Part shown: piece by piece, positions 47,172 to 56,032 of the stretch | How positions within the stretch are numbered: the stretch's first letter is position 1 | How the letters are laid out: each line of letters begins with the position of its first letter | From: Paenochrobactrum glaciei | Lineage (GTDB): Bacteria > Pseudomonadota > Alphaproteobacteria > Rhizobiales > Rhizobiaceae | Length of the DNA stretch: 64,000 nucleotides | Reading direction: 5' to 3' | NCBI RefSeq assembly: GCF_039522165.1 | Contig: NZ_BAAADE010000001.1 | Span: 868,001 to 932,000 of the forward strand | Notes under the pieces: generated by a model | Told to the model about the DNA's origin: nothing | Seen by the model: only the letters and a program-made list of their open reading frames with translations | The model's database searches: none | Program-made: the position numbers and the translations under genes

Positions 47172-48208
47172 TCAGCTCAGAAACAATGACCAATCGCGTG
47201 GGCGAAATCGTAGTTTCGCTCCTTCCAGTTCCGGCTGATCGGCAGGCACTTCAATTTCCACCAGCGCCTTACCATCGTCAATCATCAACTCCACACGGCG
47301 TCTGCTGCCAGCACGACGACTGCTTACTATCACGCCGTCAATGCCCTCTTCGTCAGCACTAACCAGCAGCACATCATGCGGGCGGAAATAAAGCAACCCT
47401 TGGCGCTCAGGGAAGCCTTCCACCTTCAAGCCGCTTGCAGCATTTTGAATGACAATCTGCCCGTCTTCAACATTCACCCAAAGATGGCTGGACTCGCCGA
47501 CAAAGCCATAAACGAATGGCGAGTTCGGGCGGTCATAAACTTCGTCCGGTGTGCCGACCTGCTCAATTTTGCCTTGGCTCATCACCACGACGCGGTCGGC
47601 CAGTTCCAGTGCTTCATCCTGATCATGGGTAACAAAAACGGTCGTATGGCCGGTTTTTTCATGAATTTCACGCAGCCATTTGCGCAGTTCTTTACGCACC
47701 TGCGCATCCAATGCACCAAAGGGTTCATCCAGCAGCAAAAGTTTTGGTTCAATCGCCATGGCACGCGCCAAAGCAACGCGCTGGCGCTGTCCGCCCGAAA
47801 GCTGCGACGGATAGCGGTCTTCCAAACCTTTGAGCTGGACAAAATCCAATAATTGCAAGGCGCGACGACGAATTTCACCATTCGTTTCACGCGCATGGCG
47901 CGTGCGCACTTTAAGGCCAAAACCGATATTATCAGCAACCGTCATATGCCGGAAAAGCGCATAATGCTGGAACACAAAACCAACATTGCGCTCCTGCACC
48001 GTTTTGGCCGAGGCATCTTCATCACCAAAAAAATTGTACCTTCAGACGGTGTTTCAAGCCCCGCAATCAAGCGCAGCAAAGTGGTTTTACCGGAGCCGGA
48101 AGGCCCCAACAAAGCAATCAGCTCGCCCGAATGAATATCCAGTGAAACCTCATTCAAGGCCGGAAACTGGCCGAATTGCTTTTTCACATCAACAACGCGC
48201 ACATCCAT
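47172..48208 (-). pseudogene. cysA: Sulfate/thiosulfate ABC transporter ATPase CysA, split by a one-base frameshift
   Basis: CysA is the ATPase of the sulfate importer. Two overlapping frames together give a full CysA. The first (from 48208) reads MDVRVVDVKKQFGQFPALNE and contains Walker A GPSGSGKTTLL and IAGLETPSEGTIF, then goes wrong. The second continues with QERNVGFVFQHYALFRHMTV, the signature LSGGQRQRVALARAMA, Walker B LLLLDEPFGALD and the regulatory C-terminal domain. The join is at a run of seven T in coding sense (48024-48030); one extra T would restore EGTIFFGDEDASAKTVQERN. The total length is 1037 bases, one short of 346 codons. It may be a sequencing or assembly error in a homopolymer, a real mutation, or a site of slippage. 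The rest of the operon is intact. Confidence 0.9.
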
Positions 48209-48221
48209 CAAATACGACCTC

Positions 48222-49100
48222 TCAATGCCTGCCGCCATTGCTTGCAAGTTCTGCGCTGTAGCGCATTTCCAATAAGGCTTTCAGTGCCAATGTTAAAAGT
48301 GCCAGCAATGTCAGCAGCGATGCCACCGCAAAAGCGCCGACAAAATTATATTCATTATAGAGAATTTCCACATGCAGCGGCATGGTGTTGGTCAGCCCGC
48401 GAATATGGCCGGAAACAACAGAAACCGCACCAAACTCACCCATCGCACGCGCATTACACAAGAGCACGCCATAAAGCAGACCCCATTTGATATTGGGCAA
48501 AGTCACATACCAAAAGGTCTGCCAGGCGCTTGCTCCAAGCGACAAGGCCGCCTCTTCATCGCCCGTGCCCTGCTCCTGCATCAGCGGGATGAGCTCACGC
48601 GCCACAAAAGGAAATGTGACAAACAGAGTTGCCAATACAATCCCCGGCACTGCGAAAAGAATGTCGATATCATAAGATTTAAGCCACGGCCCTAACACGC
48701 TTTGGCTGGAAAACAGCAACACAAACACCAAACCGGAAATAACCGGCGACACCGAAAACGGCAGATCGATTAAGGTGGTCAGGAAAGCTTTGCCTTTAAA
48801 CTCGAATTTGGCGATTGCCCATGCACCCGCCACTCCAAACACCAAATTGACCGGCACAGAAATTGCTGCCACCAGCAAGGTCAGGCGGATGGCTGCCCAC
48901 GCATCCGGCTCGATAAATGCGTCGAAATATTGCGCCACACCTTTACGGAAAGCTTCGATAAAAACCGTCAATACCGGCAAAATCAGTACCAGGCTTAAAA
49001 ACAACACGGCAATGGCAATCAGGCTATAGCGTACCCAGCCCTGTTCACTCACCGCATGATCATCAGCAGGCAGAGTGTGCTGATCAGTTTTGATAGCCAT
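48222..49100 (-). CDS. cysW: Sulfate ABC transporter permease CysW
   Basis: One of two membrane permeases of the sulfate/thiosulfate importer. The 292-residue protein has about six membrane helices, starting with YSLIAIAVLFLSLVLILPVL, and the coupling-helix segment EAALSLGASAWQTFWYVTLP that contacts CysA. GGAGGAAAT directly precedes the start. The first bases overlap the end of cysT by 17, showing translational coupling, and cysA follows after 13 bases. Confidence 0.94.
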   Translation of the reverse strand: MAIKTDQHTLPADDHAVSEQGWVRYSLIAIAVLFLSLVLILPVLTVFIEAFRKGVAQYFDAFIEPDAWAAIRLTLLVAAISVPVNLVFGVAGAWAIAKFEFKGKAFLTTLIDLPFSVSPVISGLVFVLLFSSQSVLGPWLKSYDIDILFAVPGIVLATLFVTFPFVARELIPLMQEQGTGDEEAALSLGASAWQTFWYVTLPNIKWGLLYGVLLCNARAMGEFGAVSVVSGHIRGLTNTMPLHVEILYNEYNFVGAFAVASLLTLLALLTLALKALLEMRYSAELASNGGRH

Positions 49101-49947
49101 ATTTCCTCCTGCTCCAGCTTTGCAAAAGATTGATGATAAACAACATCAAAAATGACAGAAACAACATGATAGTGCCGATGGCTGCCGCACCACGATAATC
49201 AAACTCTTCCAGTTTGATGACGATCAGCAAGGGTGCGATTTCCGACACATAAGGGGTGTTGCCGGCAATAAAAATCACCGATCCGTATTCCCCAACGCCG
49301 CGCGCAAATGCCAATGCAAAACCGGTTAAAATTGCCGGTTGCAACCCCGGCAGCAGCACCCGCCAAATGGTTTGGAAACGGCTGGCACCAAGTGTTGCAG
49401 CCGCCTCTTCCACCTCGCGACTGATCTCTTCCATGATCGGCTGAACAGTGCGCACAATAAAAGGCAAGCCGATGAACACCAGCGCAATCACAATACCGGC
49501 TTTGGTAAAAGCCACCCGCGTATTGAATTGCATCAGGATACTGCCAATCCAGCCATTAGGCGCATAAACAGCAGTCAGCGCGATCCCTGCAACCGCAGTC
49601 GGCAGTGCAAAGGGCAGATCGACAATGGCATCAACCAGCCGCCGCCCCGGAAAACGATAGCGCACCAGCACCCACGCTACCAGCACGCCAAAAACAACAT
49701 TAATGAGTGCGGCCAAAAAGGCCGTACCAAAGCTTGTTTGCAGCGCATAAAGCGTGCGCTGATCCATTGCGATACGCCAGAACCCAGCCCACCCTAAACC
49801 ACTGGCATAAAGCACCAGCACAGCCAGCGGAATGAGGATCAGCAGGGTGAGATAAGCAACGCTCAGGCCAAATGTGAGCCTGAAACCAGGCAACACACTC
49901 GGTTGACGAAAATTGAAACCGCCCGGTCGCGTGAGCCATGATGACAT
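49084..49947 (-). CDS. cysT: Sulfate ABC transporter permease CysT (CysU)
   Basis: Partner permease of CysW. The 287-residue protein begins MSSWLTRPGGFNFRQPSVLP, the CysT-type leader, and then has six membrane segments (LSVAYLTLLILIPLAVLVLY first). The coupling loop is EEAAATLGASRFQTIWRVLL and the end is LLQSWSRRKYGYQN. The ATG at 49947 with AAGGTG upstream is chosen over the TTG one codon earlier. It lies 52 bases after the binding protein gene and overlaps cysW. Confidence 0.94.
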   Translation of the reverse strand: MSSWLTRPGGFNFRQPSVLPGFRLTFGLSVAYLTLLILIPLAVLVLYASGLGWAGFWRIAMDQRTLYALQTSFGTAFLAALINVVFGVLVAWVLVRYRFPGRRLVDAIVDLPFALPTAVAGIALTAVYAPNGWIGSILMQFNTRVAFTKAGIVIALVFIGLPFIVRTVQPIMEEISREVEEAAATLGASRFQTIWRVLLPGLQPAILTGFALAFARGVGEYGSVIFIAGNTPYVSEIAPLLIVIKLEEFDYRGAAAIGTIMLFLSFLMLFIINLLQSWSRRKYGYQN

Positions 49948-49999
49948 CAATCACACCTTTTGGTTTTGAGAGCAGTTATGTTCACGAAACCAAACAAGA

Positions 50000-51043
50000 T
50001 CATCTGCCCGGCTTGTAAATCTGGTCAAATGTACCGCCATCACCAAAATGATAAGGCTGCGCCTTTTTCCAGCCACCGAAAATCGGATCATCGATGATCA
50101 GCAATTTTAAATCAGGCAAGGGTTTCAACTGACCTTCAGGCACCAGTTCCGGCAAGGATGGCCGGTAATAATGCTTGGAGGCAATCGCCTGCCCTTCAGC
50201 CGAATAAAGATATTGCAGATAGCTTTCTGCTAATTTGCGTGTGCCCTTGGCATCGACATTCTTGTCGACCACGGCAACGGGCGGCTCGGCCAGAATAGAT
50301 ACTTCCGGCACGACAATATCAAAAGCATTGTCGCCAAATTCTGCCACCGACAAATAGGCTTCATTTTCCCATGCTAGCAGCACATCGCCTAATTGGCGCT
50401 GCACAAATGATGTGGTCGCCCCCCGTGCGCCGGTATCCAGCACCGGCACATGACGGAAAAGCTCAGAAAGATAGGCTTTTATTTTCTCTTCATCGCCATC
50501 AAATTGCTGATGCGCCCAGCCCCAGGCAGCCAGATAATTCCAGCGTGCGCCACCCGACGTTTTCGGATTTGGCGTGATCACCTCAACACCATCTTTGGTT
50601 AGGTCTGCCCAGCTTTTGATATTTTTAGGATTTCCCTTGCGGGTTAAAAACACGATTGTTGACGTATAAGGTGCCGAATTTTTCGGCAGTTTCGTGCGCC
50701 AGTCTTCAGAAATTTTTCCGGTGCGCTCAACAATCGCATCAATATCGCTTTGCAAAGCCAGCGTCACCACATCGGCATCAATACCATCAATCACGGAGCG
50801 CGCCTGCGCACCTGAGCCACCATGCGATGTGCGGAGTGTTATTGTTTCGCCGGTTTCCGCTTTCCAATGTTTGGCAAAAGCGGCGTTATATTCTTTATAA
50901 AGCTCGCGCGTCGGATCATAAGATACATTCAGCAAAACCTGCTGCGCCGACGCTATCCCCGTTGTTGCTGCCATACCAGCACTGACCAGAAAGGCAGATA
51001 CCAGAAAATCTCTGGCCAACACTCTCACAAAAACCTTGTTCAT
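50000..51043 (-). CDS. sbp: Periplasmic sulfate-binding protein
   Basis: Captures sulfate (or thiosulfate) in the periplasm for the CysTWA importer. The 347-residue precursor starts MNKVFVRVLARDFLVSAFLV and has a signal peptide ending in GIASAQQ. Family blocks are LNVSYDPTRELYKEYN, SHGGSGAQARSVIDG, NPKTSGGARWNYLAAWG and DTGARGATTSFVQRQ, with the C-terminal FGDGGTFDQIYKPGR. GGAGG lies seven bases before the start at 51043. It is the first gene of the operon sbp-cysT-cysW-cysA. Sulfate versus thiosulfate preference (Sbp versus CysP) cannot be decided. Confidence 0.94.
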   Translation of the reverse strand: MNKVFVRVLARDFLVSAFLVSAGMAATTGIASAQQVLLNVSYDPTRELYKEYNAAFAKHWKAETGETITLRTSHGGSGAQARSVIDGIDADVVTLALQSDIDAIVERTGKISEDWRTKLPKNSAPYTSTIVFLTRKGNPKNIKSWADLTKDGVEVITPNPKTSGGARWNYLAAWGWAHQQFDGDEEKIKAYLSELFRHVPVLDTGARGATTSFVQRQLGDVLLAWENEAYLSVAEFGDNAFDIVVPEVSILAEPPVAVVDKNVDAKGTRKLAESYLQYLYSAEGQAIASKHYYRPSLPELVPEGQLKPLPDLKLLIIDDPIFGGWKKAQPYHFGDGGTFDQIYKPGR

Positions 51044-51258
51044 GCATGCCTCCATCTGGTTAATAATGCTCAGCCTAGCAAAATGTGAGGCAAAGAAAAC
51101 TTATGAACACCACCTAAAACATCATGATCTAAGAAAATAAAACCTCCAGCCACACGTCAAGGAAAATAGATTTCCCGCACGCCTCCTCAACCTGCCCAAT
51201 GTAGCAGGCCGTGTCCCCCACAGCTATACTAAAAAATCAACCGCAATTTTAAGCCTGC

Positions 51259-51654
51259 TTAAAATACGCTCTTACGCCGTGTCACCGCAAAGCCGCACGC
51301 ATAGCGCACTTCATAATAGGGATCGACAATCAGCGTGACATCGCGGCTCTCGCAACGTCGGTTACTCGAGTTCAAATAAGCCTCGGCCGCATCGCGCACC
51401 ACAACGGGTGAAACCGGATCAATGCCACTGCCAAGCGCCAGCCCTTTGACAAAACTGCGCGAAGCGGAAGGGTCAATCGACGGGCCGATCAGGATTTTCT
51501 TCTGCTCGCGATTTTCAACGATACGATAGCTGCGCCCGTCTTCGGTCTTAAAATCGGTTGCAGGTAATCCGGCATAGTTTTTCTGTGTGTAATCAACACC
51601 TGCACAACCATAAAGAATGACTAAAACAATGCTTAAACATGCAAACTTTGACAT
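51259..51654 (-). CDS. Small lipoprotein of unknown function
   Basis: A 131-residue product starting MSKFACLSIVLVILYGCAGVD; ILYGC is a plausible lipobox, so it is probably an outer- or inner-membrane lipoprotein. GAGAAAA lies just before the start at 51654 (an ATG ten codons upstream has no such site). The mature part has no motif I recognise. It contains two cysteines (in RRCESRD and RYACGFAV) that could form a disulfide. It is flanked by the sulfate operon and a divergent envelope protein gene. No function is assigned. Confidence 0.75.
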   Translation of the reverse strand: MSKFACLSIVLVILYGCAGVDYTQKNYAGLPATDFKTEDGRSYRIVENREQKKILIGPSIDPSASRSFVKGLALGSGIDPVSPVVVRDAAEAYLNSSNRRCESRDVTLIVDPYYEVRYACGFAVTRRKSVF

Positions 51655-51898
51655 TTTTTCTCTATATTTCAAAAATGACATCAACCGGATTTATGAAAAA
51701 TGATCTGGGTTGCAACGCAGCCCATCAAGACCCAAGAAGCATATAAGATCACTTTTTCGTGGGTCCTTTTAAAGCAAGTTCGCGGCATAAAAAAGTCAGC
51801 CGCAATATTCATAGCTTTGATTTATTATTTATGTTTGCCTCTTTCCTAATTCACGCCATCAATCTATCTTTAACTACCCGAATATGAACGGAGTTTAG

Positions 51899-52288
51899 AT
51901 GATGAAATCATTAGCCTTAATGACAGTAAGTGCCGGTCTTCTCTTGCAGGCAGGTGCAGCACTGGCACAGCCAGCCGGTGGCGACACTATTCAAAAGATT
52001 GACTATTATTGTGAGCGGAACATCGTCATTCCCGTCACCTATATCAACACAGCCGCAGGCACATCCTTTGCGGTGATCAATGTTGATGGCAAACAGGTTT
52101 CTATGACCCAGGCAACAAGCGGCAGTGGCGCACTTTATGTCGCCATTGATGAGCAGGACAGCTATCGCTGGCACGAAAAAGCCGGTGAAGCCGTGCTTTC
52201 ATTTCTTGAAGCCGACGACAGCGCTAAAGAGCAGACTTTACTCACGCAATGCCGTGCTGATGATTTGAGCGAAGACGAAAGCAATTAA
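51899..52288 (+). CDS. Secreted MliC-like protein (putative C-type lysozyme inhibitor)
   Basis: A 129-residue precursor with signal peptide (MMKSLALMTVSAGLLLQAGA, cleaved near ALAQ). The mature part resembles the MliC/PliC lysozyme-inhibitor fold: IDYYCERNIVIPVTYIN, FAVINVDGKQVSMTQATSGS with the conserved SGSG-x-x-Y pattern, YRWHEKAGEAVLSFLE, and paired cysteines at the start and end (YYCE, TQCR). No lipobox, so it would be periplasmic (PliC-like). GGAG lies five bases before the first of two adjacent ATGs. Lysozyme inhibition is family knowledge, not shown here. Confidence 0.72.
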   Translation: MMKSLALMTVSAGLLLQAGAALAQPAGGDTIQKIDYYCERNIVIPVTYINTAAGTSFAVINVDGKQVSMTQATSGSGALYVAIDEQDSYRWHEKAGEAVLSFLEADDSAKEQTLLTQCRADDLSEDESN

Positions 52289-52304
52289 GCGTCACGCATC
52301 TTAA

Positions 52305-52346
52305 TAAAAAGCCGCCTGAAATTGAACTTTCAAGCGGCTTTTTTTA
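52305..52346. terminator. Bidirectional terminator between the MliC-like and DUF930 genes
   Basis: AAAAAGCCGC and GCGGCTTTTT form the base of a stem extended by TGAA/TTCA, with A and T runs on both sides of two convergent genes. Confidence 0.9.
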
Positions 52347-52350
52347 AATG

Positions 52351-52740
52351 TCACGGCACCAGATAATGGGCGTCCCACTGGTCATGGGGAACAATATCAC
52401 CCAATTTATATTTGAATGACAGGATCGTCATCCGGTCCGTATCGGTTTTGCAACTGTAAGAAAGGCGGTACCATTGATTACGGCTGCGCAACGCTGCCCC
52501 TTTGGCAACAATGGATTGCGGTTTGATCGACGGCTCAGAAAAAGCATAGGCCAGTACTTTATCAGGACTAAAACCAGGCTCGGAGCGGTTTATCACTTCC
52601 ATCGCTTCAACATCACAGCGCTGTTCAAGGCGTGTCGCCGGATCCAGTTTTTTCAACTGGGCAATTTCCAGCGCTGTCATGGCATTTGCCGGCATTGCAC
52701 AAAATACAGCGCCAACAATTAATAGTTTAAGCAGTTTCAT
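52351..52740 (-). CDS. DUF930 domain protein, exported
   Basis: A 129-residue precursor with signal peptide (MKLLKLLIVGAVFCAMPANA). The mature part matches the DUF930 family of Rhizobiales as I remember it: LKKLDPATRLEQRCDVEAME, FSPDKVLAYAFSEP, AALRSRNQWYRLSYSCKTD and a C-terminal WDAHYLVP. Two cysteines (EQRCD and YSCKT) are likely disulfide-bonded. Function is unknown. The start at 52740 is chosen because the signal peptide begins there; the open frame runs six codons further. Confidence 0.8.
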   Translation of the reverse strand: MKLLKLLIVGAVFCAMPANAMTALEIAQLKKLDPATRLEQRCDVEAMEVINRSEPGFSPDKVLAYAFSEPSIKPQSIVAKGAALRSRNQWYRLSYSCKTDTDRMTILSFKYKLGDIVPHDQWDAHYLVP

Positions 52741-52905
52741 CAGGCTCTTTTCAGTCAAAATCCGTAAAATAAAATAGTCATCCGGCCTGTCAGAAGAACG
52801 GAAAAGGAGCGAACCCCTATTAAAATCAATTTAGCCACAGGGTGCAAGGCATTGAAAAATGAAATTTACCCTTGCGAACAGGAAAGCGTCGCAAAACGCT
52901 TATTT

Positions 52906-54060
52906 TCATGCGGAATAGTTAAAAGGAACTTTCGCTTCTTCGGCATGAATACGATTGCGGCCTTCGTTTTTGGCTTTGTATAAATGCTTGTCAGCGCGCT
53001 CAATCACCGCCCAGATGTCTTCCTGATGATGCAACTTGGTAATACCGAAACTACAGGTCAGAATATGCGTATCATCAAGACCATCAAAGAATGTCTCTTC
53101 GATTTCATTACGCAATCGCTCAATCAGAATATAGGCTTGCTCGACGCTTTTCTGATGTAAAATCAGCACAAATTCTTCGCCGCCAAGCCGCACCGCCAAG
53201 TCCCGCTCACCAATAGGACCTGCCAGAATACCGGCAAATTGTTTAAGCACCTTATCGCCTACCGCATGGCCATATGTGTCATTAATGCTTTTAAAATAAT
53301 CAATGTCACACATGATAATACTGTCGGTACGAATACGTTTTTCTTCCGAAATCATATTCAGGCGGTTCATCAGGCCGCGGCGGTTTAACAAGCCGGTGAG
53401 CACATCCGTGTCGCGGTCACGGGTCAGGAGAGCAATCACTTCCATACCGACCGACAGGATGATCATCACACCTAAAATCATCCCTAAAATAGCTGACCAG
53501 AACGAGGTTGCATCCCAATAAGAACTATCAAGATAAGCAGCCCCATGCATGACCTTGTTAACGGTATTATCCGTCATCAACACTTTGGGAAAGAAATGCA
53601 TCCCGACCAGAAACAAACAGCCAAGTAAAATACGGTCAGCATTTGTTTCCCATACCAGTTTGCGTAACCGGAAAACGGCAATCAAAAAGAAAGCAGCCAT
53701 ACCAAAATTAACCAAATAAATTCTCGCATATAAATTGTTGTCAAAATAATAAAAATAAATAATGCCGCTGACGATCAGCAACAGGCTCAGCCCATAAAGA
53801 TAAATATTGACAGCCTTAGCCGAACGATAAAGCACGCCACCATTAATAAGCTGACTTCCTAGCACATAAAAAAATGCGCTCGAAACAGAGCTGCCGCCAT
53901 TAAAAGGAATAATTTCAACGGTTTGGATGATCGCAGCAATACAGATTAGAAAAAAACCTGATGCACAGATCAGCAAATATTTCCGTTCACGCGAATAGAA
54001 CCAGACGCTGCACAAAAACAGTGAGACGAGCAACAGAACTGACGGCAATGCAAATTTCAT
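52906..54060 (-). CDS. Membrane-bound diguanylate cyclase (GGDEF)
   Basis: Makes the second messenger c-di-GMP. The 384-residue protein has about seven membrane segments in the first 200 residues (MKFALPSVLLLVSLFLCSVW first), an unclassified membrane sensor, then a GGDEF domain (about 215-380): DVLTGLLNRRGLMNRL, MCDIDYFKSINDTYGHAVGD, the active site LGGEEFVLIL and CSFGITKL. The product-inhibition RxxD site in front of GGEEF is degenerate (GERD). The start at 54060 is chosen for the hydrophobic leader; the frame is open 22 codons further upstream. It stands alone in the region. Confidence 0.9.
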   Translation of the reverse strand: MKFALPSVLLLVSLFLCSVWFYSRERKYLLICASGFFLICIAAIIQTVEIIPFNGGSSVSSAFFYVLGSQLINGGVLYRSAKAVNIYLYGLSLLLIVSGIIYFYYFDNNLYARIYLVNFGMAAFFLIAVFRLRKLVWETNADRILLGCLFLVGMHFFPKVLMTDNTVNKVMHGAAYLDSSYWDATSFWSAILGMILGVMIILSVGMEVIALLTRDRDTDVLTGLLNRRGLMNRLNMISEEKRIRTDSIIMCDIDYFKSINDTYGHAVGDKVLKQFAGILAGPIGERDLAVRLGGEEFVLILHQKSVEQAYILIERLRNEIEETFFDGLDDTHILTCSFGITKLHHQEDIWAVIERADKHLYKAKNEGRNRIHAEEAKVPFNYSA

Positions 54061-54320
54061 AGCGCAGTTCGCCCTCCCCCATCTGTGGCTCTGCCTGTAT
54101 GCAGCTAAAAACCGAATGCACTCCAATAAACAGAGATGAAACAGGCCGTAATCATGAAGCGACGTTTAAAGATTCTCTGCGCTTTCCAACCTCCCCAAAG
54201 GTTTAAGAAAGCGCAGGAACTTTATCGCAACATAAACTGTTTGTAACCAGTTTATTTCTTATCTTAAAAGATAATCAGTATCTAAAGATAAAGCCGTAAT
54301 AATGTGAAAAACACCGGCTG

Positions 54321-55583
54321 TTATGCTGCTTGTTTTTCTCTTTCACCGACAGGAAAAGCTGTGCAAATCTGCTGTGTGATCATCTCGGCGGTTACCGCCG
54401 ATAATGTCCAGCCCAGATGCCCATGGCCTGTATTATAAAATACACGCGATTTACTGCCTACCCCGACACGCGGCATCATATCCGGCATCATCGGGCGCAA
54501 ACCTGCCCAAGGCACCACGTTAGACGTACTCATACCTGGGAAAAAGCCACGGCTCCACTCCACCAGCGGGCGGATACGATCATGACGAATATCGCGATTA
54601 TCACCATTATATTCTGCTGTTCCTGCAACACGTAAACGGTTAAGCCCTAAACGGCTGGTGACAATTTTAGCATCATCATCAAGCAAGCTCACCCAAGGAG
54701 CAGCCTTTTGGCACTGCTCACTGTCAAGATTGATCGTGATGGAATAGCCTTTGACCGGATAAATATTGACCCTGTCGCCCAGCATGGATGCAAAGCGTCT
54801 GCTGCCAATACCGGCACAAATCACCACCGCATCAAATTGCGCTTTTTCACCATCGGATTTTTCCGGGCAGGAATTGCTGCGCCAGCTGATTTTAATGCCA
54901 TTGCCGGTGTGCGACAGGTTCTCGACATCCGCATCGCCAATGAAATTCAACCCCTTGCGCATCGCAGCATCGGCAAGACCGCGGGTAAACTTGTGAATAT
55001 CGCCGGTGGCATCAGACGGCGTAAAGAAGCCGCCATATAGTGAACCGGTAAGTGCAGGTTCGATCTGCCTTGCCTCTTCCGGTGAAACGGCTCTGCGATC
55101 CAGTCCAGCTCTGGTCAGCAGCTCATTGACCTTTTCCGCATGGCGATAACCGGCTTCGTTACGATAAACATGCAGAATACCGCGCTTCTCCAGATCAAAG
55201 TTGATGCCCTCTTCTTCTGCAATCCGGTAGAGATGCTCACGGGCTTCAATAGCAAGCTTGGCAGTTGCAACAGTATTGTTCTGATATTTCGGGATATTAA
55301 GCATAAATTCCGTCAGCCAGGAATATTTATGCCATGATGGTTTCGGGTTCATCAGCAATGGCGCGTCTTTGCGCAAAATCCATTTGAGCCCCTTGAGAAC
55401 CGTACCCCAATTATTCCAAACTTCCGCATTGGATGCAGAAAGCTGTCCGCCATTGGCAAAGGATGTTTCCATCGCAGCATAACGGTTGCGGTCAAAGACC
55501 GTTACCTCATGCCCCTGTTTCAACAAAGCATAAGCGGTCGTAATGCCGGTAATACCGGCGCCAATAATTGCAATATGTGACAT
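54321..55583 (-). CDS. D-amino acid dehydrogenase family FAD oxidoreductase (DadA-like), under a glycine riboswitch
   Basis: A 420-residue DAO-fold flavoprotein: FAD-binding MSHIAIIGAGITGITTAYAL, VFDRNRYAAMETSFANGGQL, GGFFTPSDATGDIHKFTRGL, VICAGIGSRRFASMLGD and the C-terminal YNTGHGHLGWTLSAV. It matches DadA-type dehydrogenases, which oxidise D-alanine and other D-amino acids to keto acids and ammonia. The tandem glycine riboswitch in its leader suggests that glycine, or an amino acid made from it, is the real physiological signal and possibly a substrate. The start at 55583 is used; an open extension to 55652 runs into the riboswitch. A Lrp-type domain gene is divergent. Confidence 0.88.
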   Translation of the reverse strand: MSHIAIIGAGITGITTAYALLKQGHEVTVFDRNRYAAMETSFANGGQLSASNAEVWNNWGTVLKGLKWILRKDAPLLMNPKPSWHKYSWLTEFMLNIPKYQNNTVATAKLAIEAREHLYRIAEEEGINFDLEKRGILHVYRNEAGYRHAEKVNELLTRAGLDRRAVSPEEARQIEPALTGSLYGGFFTPSDATGDIHKFTRGLADAAMRKGLNFIGDADVENLSHTGNGIKISWRSNSCPEKSDGEKAQFDAVVICAGIGSRRFASMLGDRVNIYPVKGYSITINLDSEQCQKAAPWVSLLDDDAKIVTSRLGLNRLRVAGTAEYNGDNRDIRHDRIRPLVEWSRGFFPGMSTSNVVPWAGLRPMMPDMMPRVGVGSKSRVFYNTGHGHLGWTLSAVTAEMITQQICTAFPVGEREKQAA

Positions 55584-55651
55584 GTAAATCCCACAAACAA
55601 AGGTTCCACCCAATCCTCTGCCATAACATGGCCAGAGAACATGAAACCCCA

Positions 55652-55889
55652 TCTGTCATGGAACCTGAGAGCTTGACCTTTCCACGCGGCCGGATGTTGA
55701 ATCACCCGTGCTCAACGTTTCTGCCTTCAAATAAAAGGCGAAAAGACTTTCTCCTTCGGTGGGCTTACAAGGCTTATCCCTCGTGCCTGTGTGCCTCTCT
55801 CCAGATGTTCTCCAACCGTCTGGTCCTTTTGCCTGAGAGTTTCCGGGGTGGTTGCTCCGTCGGCGTCGGTTTTCCCGATCTCTTCCAGA
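55652..55889 (-). ncRNA. Tandem glycine riboswitch
   Basis: Two glycine aptamers lie in the leader of the DadA-like gene. Aptamer I (55889-55819) starts TCTGG, contains CGGAGCAACC and AAACTCTCAGGCAAAAGGAC, and closes with CCAGA. After a 13-base linker, aptamer II (55805-55652) starts TCTGGAGAGAGG, contains CACCGAAGGAGAAAG and AAGCTCTCAGGTTCCATGAC, and closes with CAGA. The CTCTCAGG boxes are the hallmark of this class. In aptamer II the usual GGAGCAA-type core reads GGAGAAA, a slight departure. The end of aptamer II is 68 bases before the start codon; whether control is by termination or translation is not evident. Confidence 0.92.
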
Positions 55890-56032
55890 TGGTCATATTC
55901 GAACAGGCCATGTATAACGTAATCACAGATTGATCACAAGCGTATGTGAAGATGTGCCAAAAGCACATTGTAATCCGATGATTTTACAGTAAAAGATCGC
56001 ACGCCTATTAACAGTCAACGCAACGGAGCCAC

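Noticed and set aside
47942..48247. Separate small ABC protein of 101 residues
   Set aside because: It is the N-terminal part of cysA ending in a shifted frame, not an independent gene.
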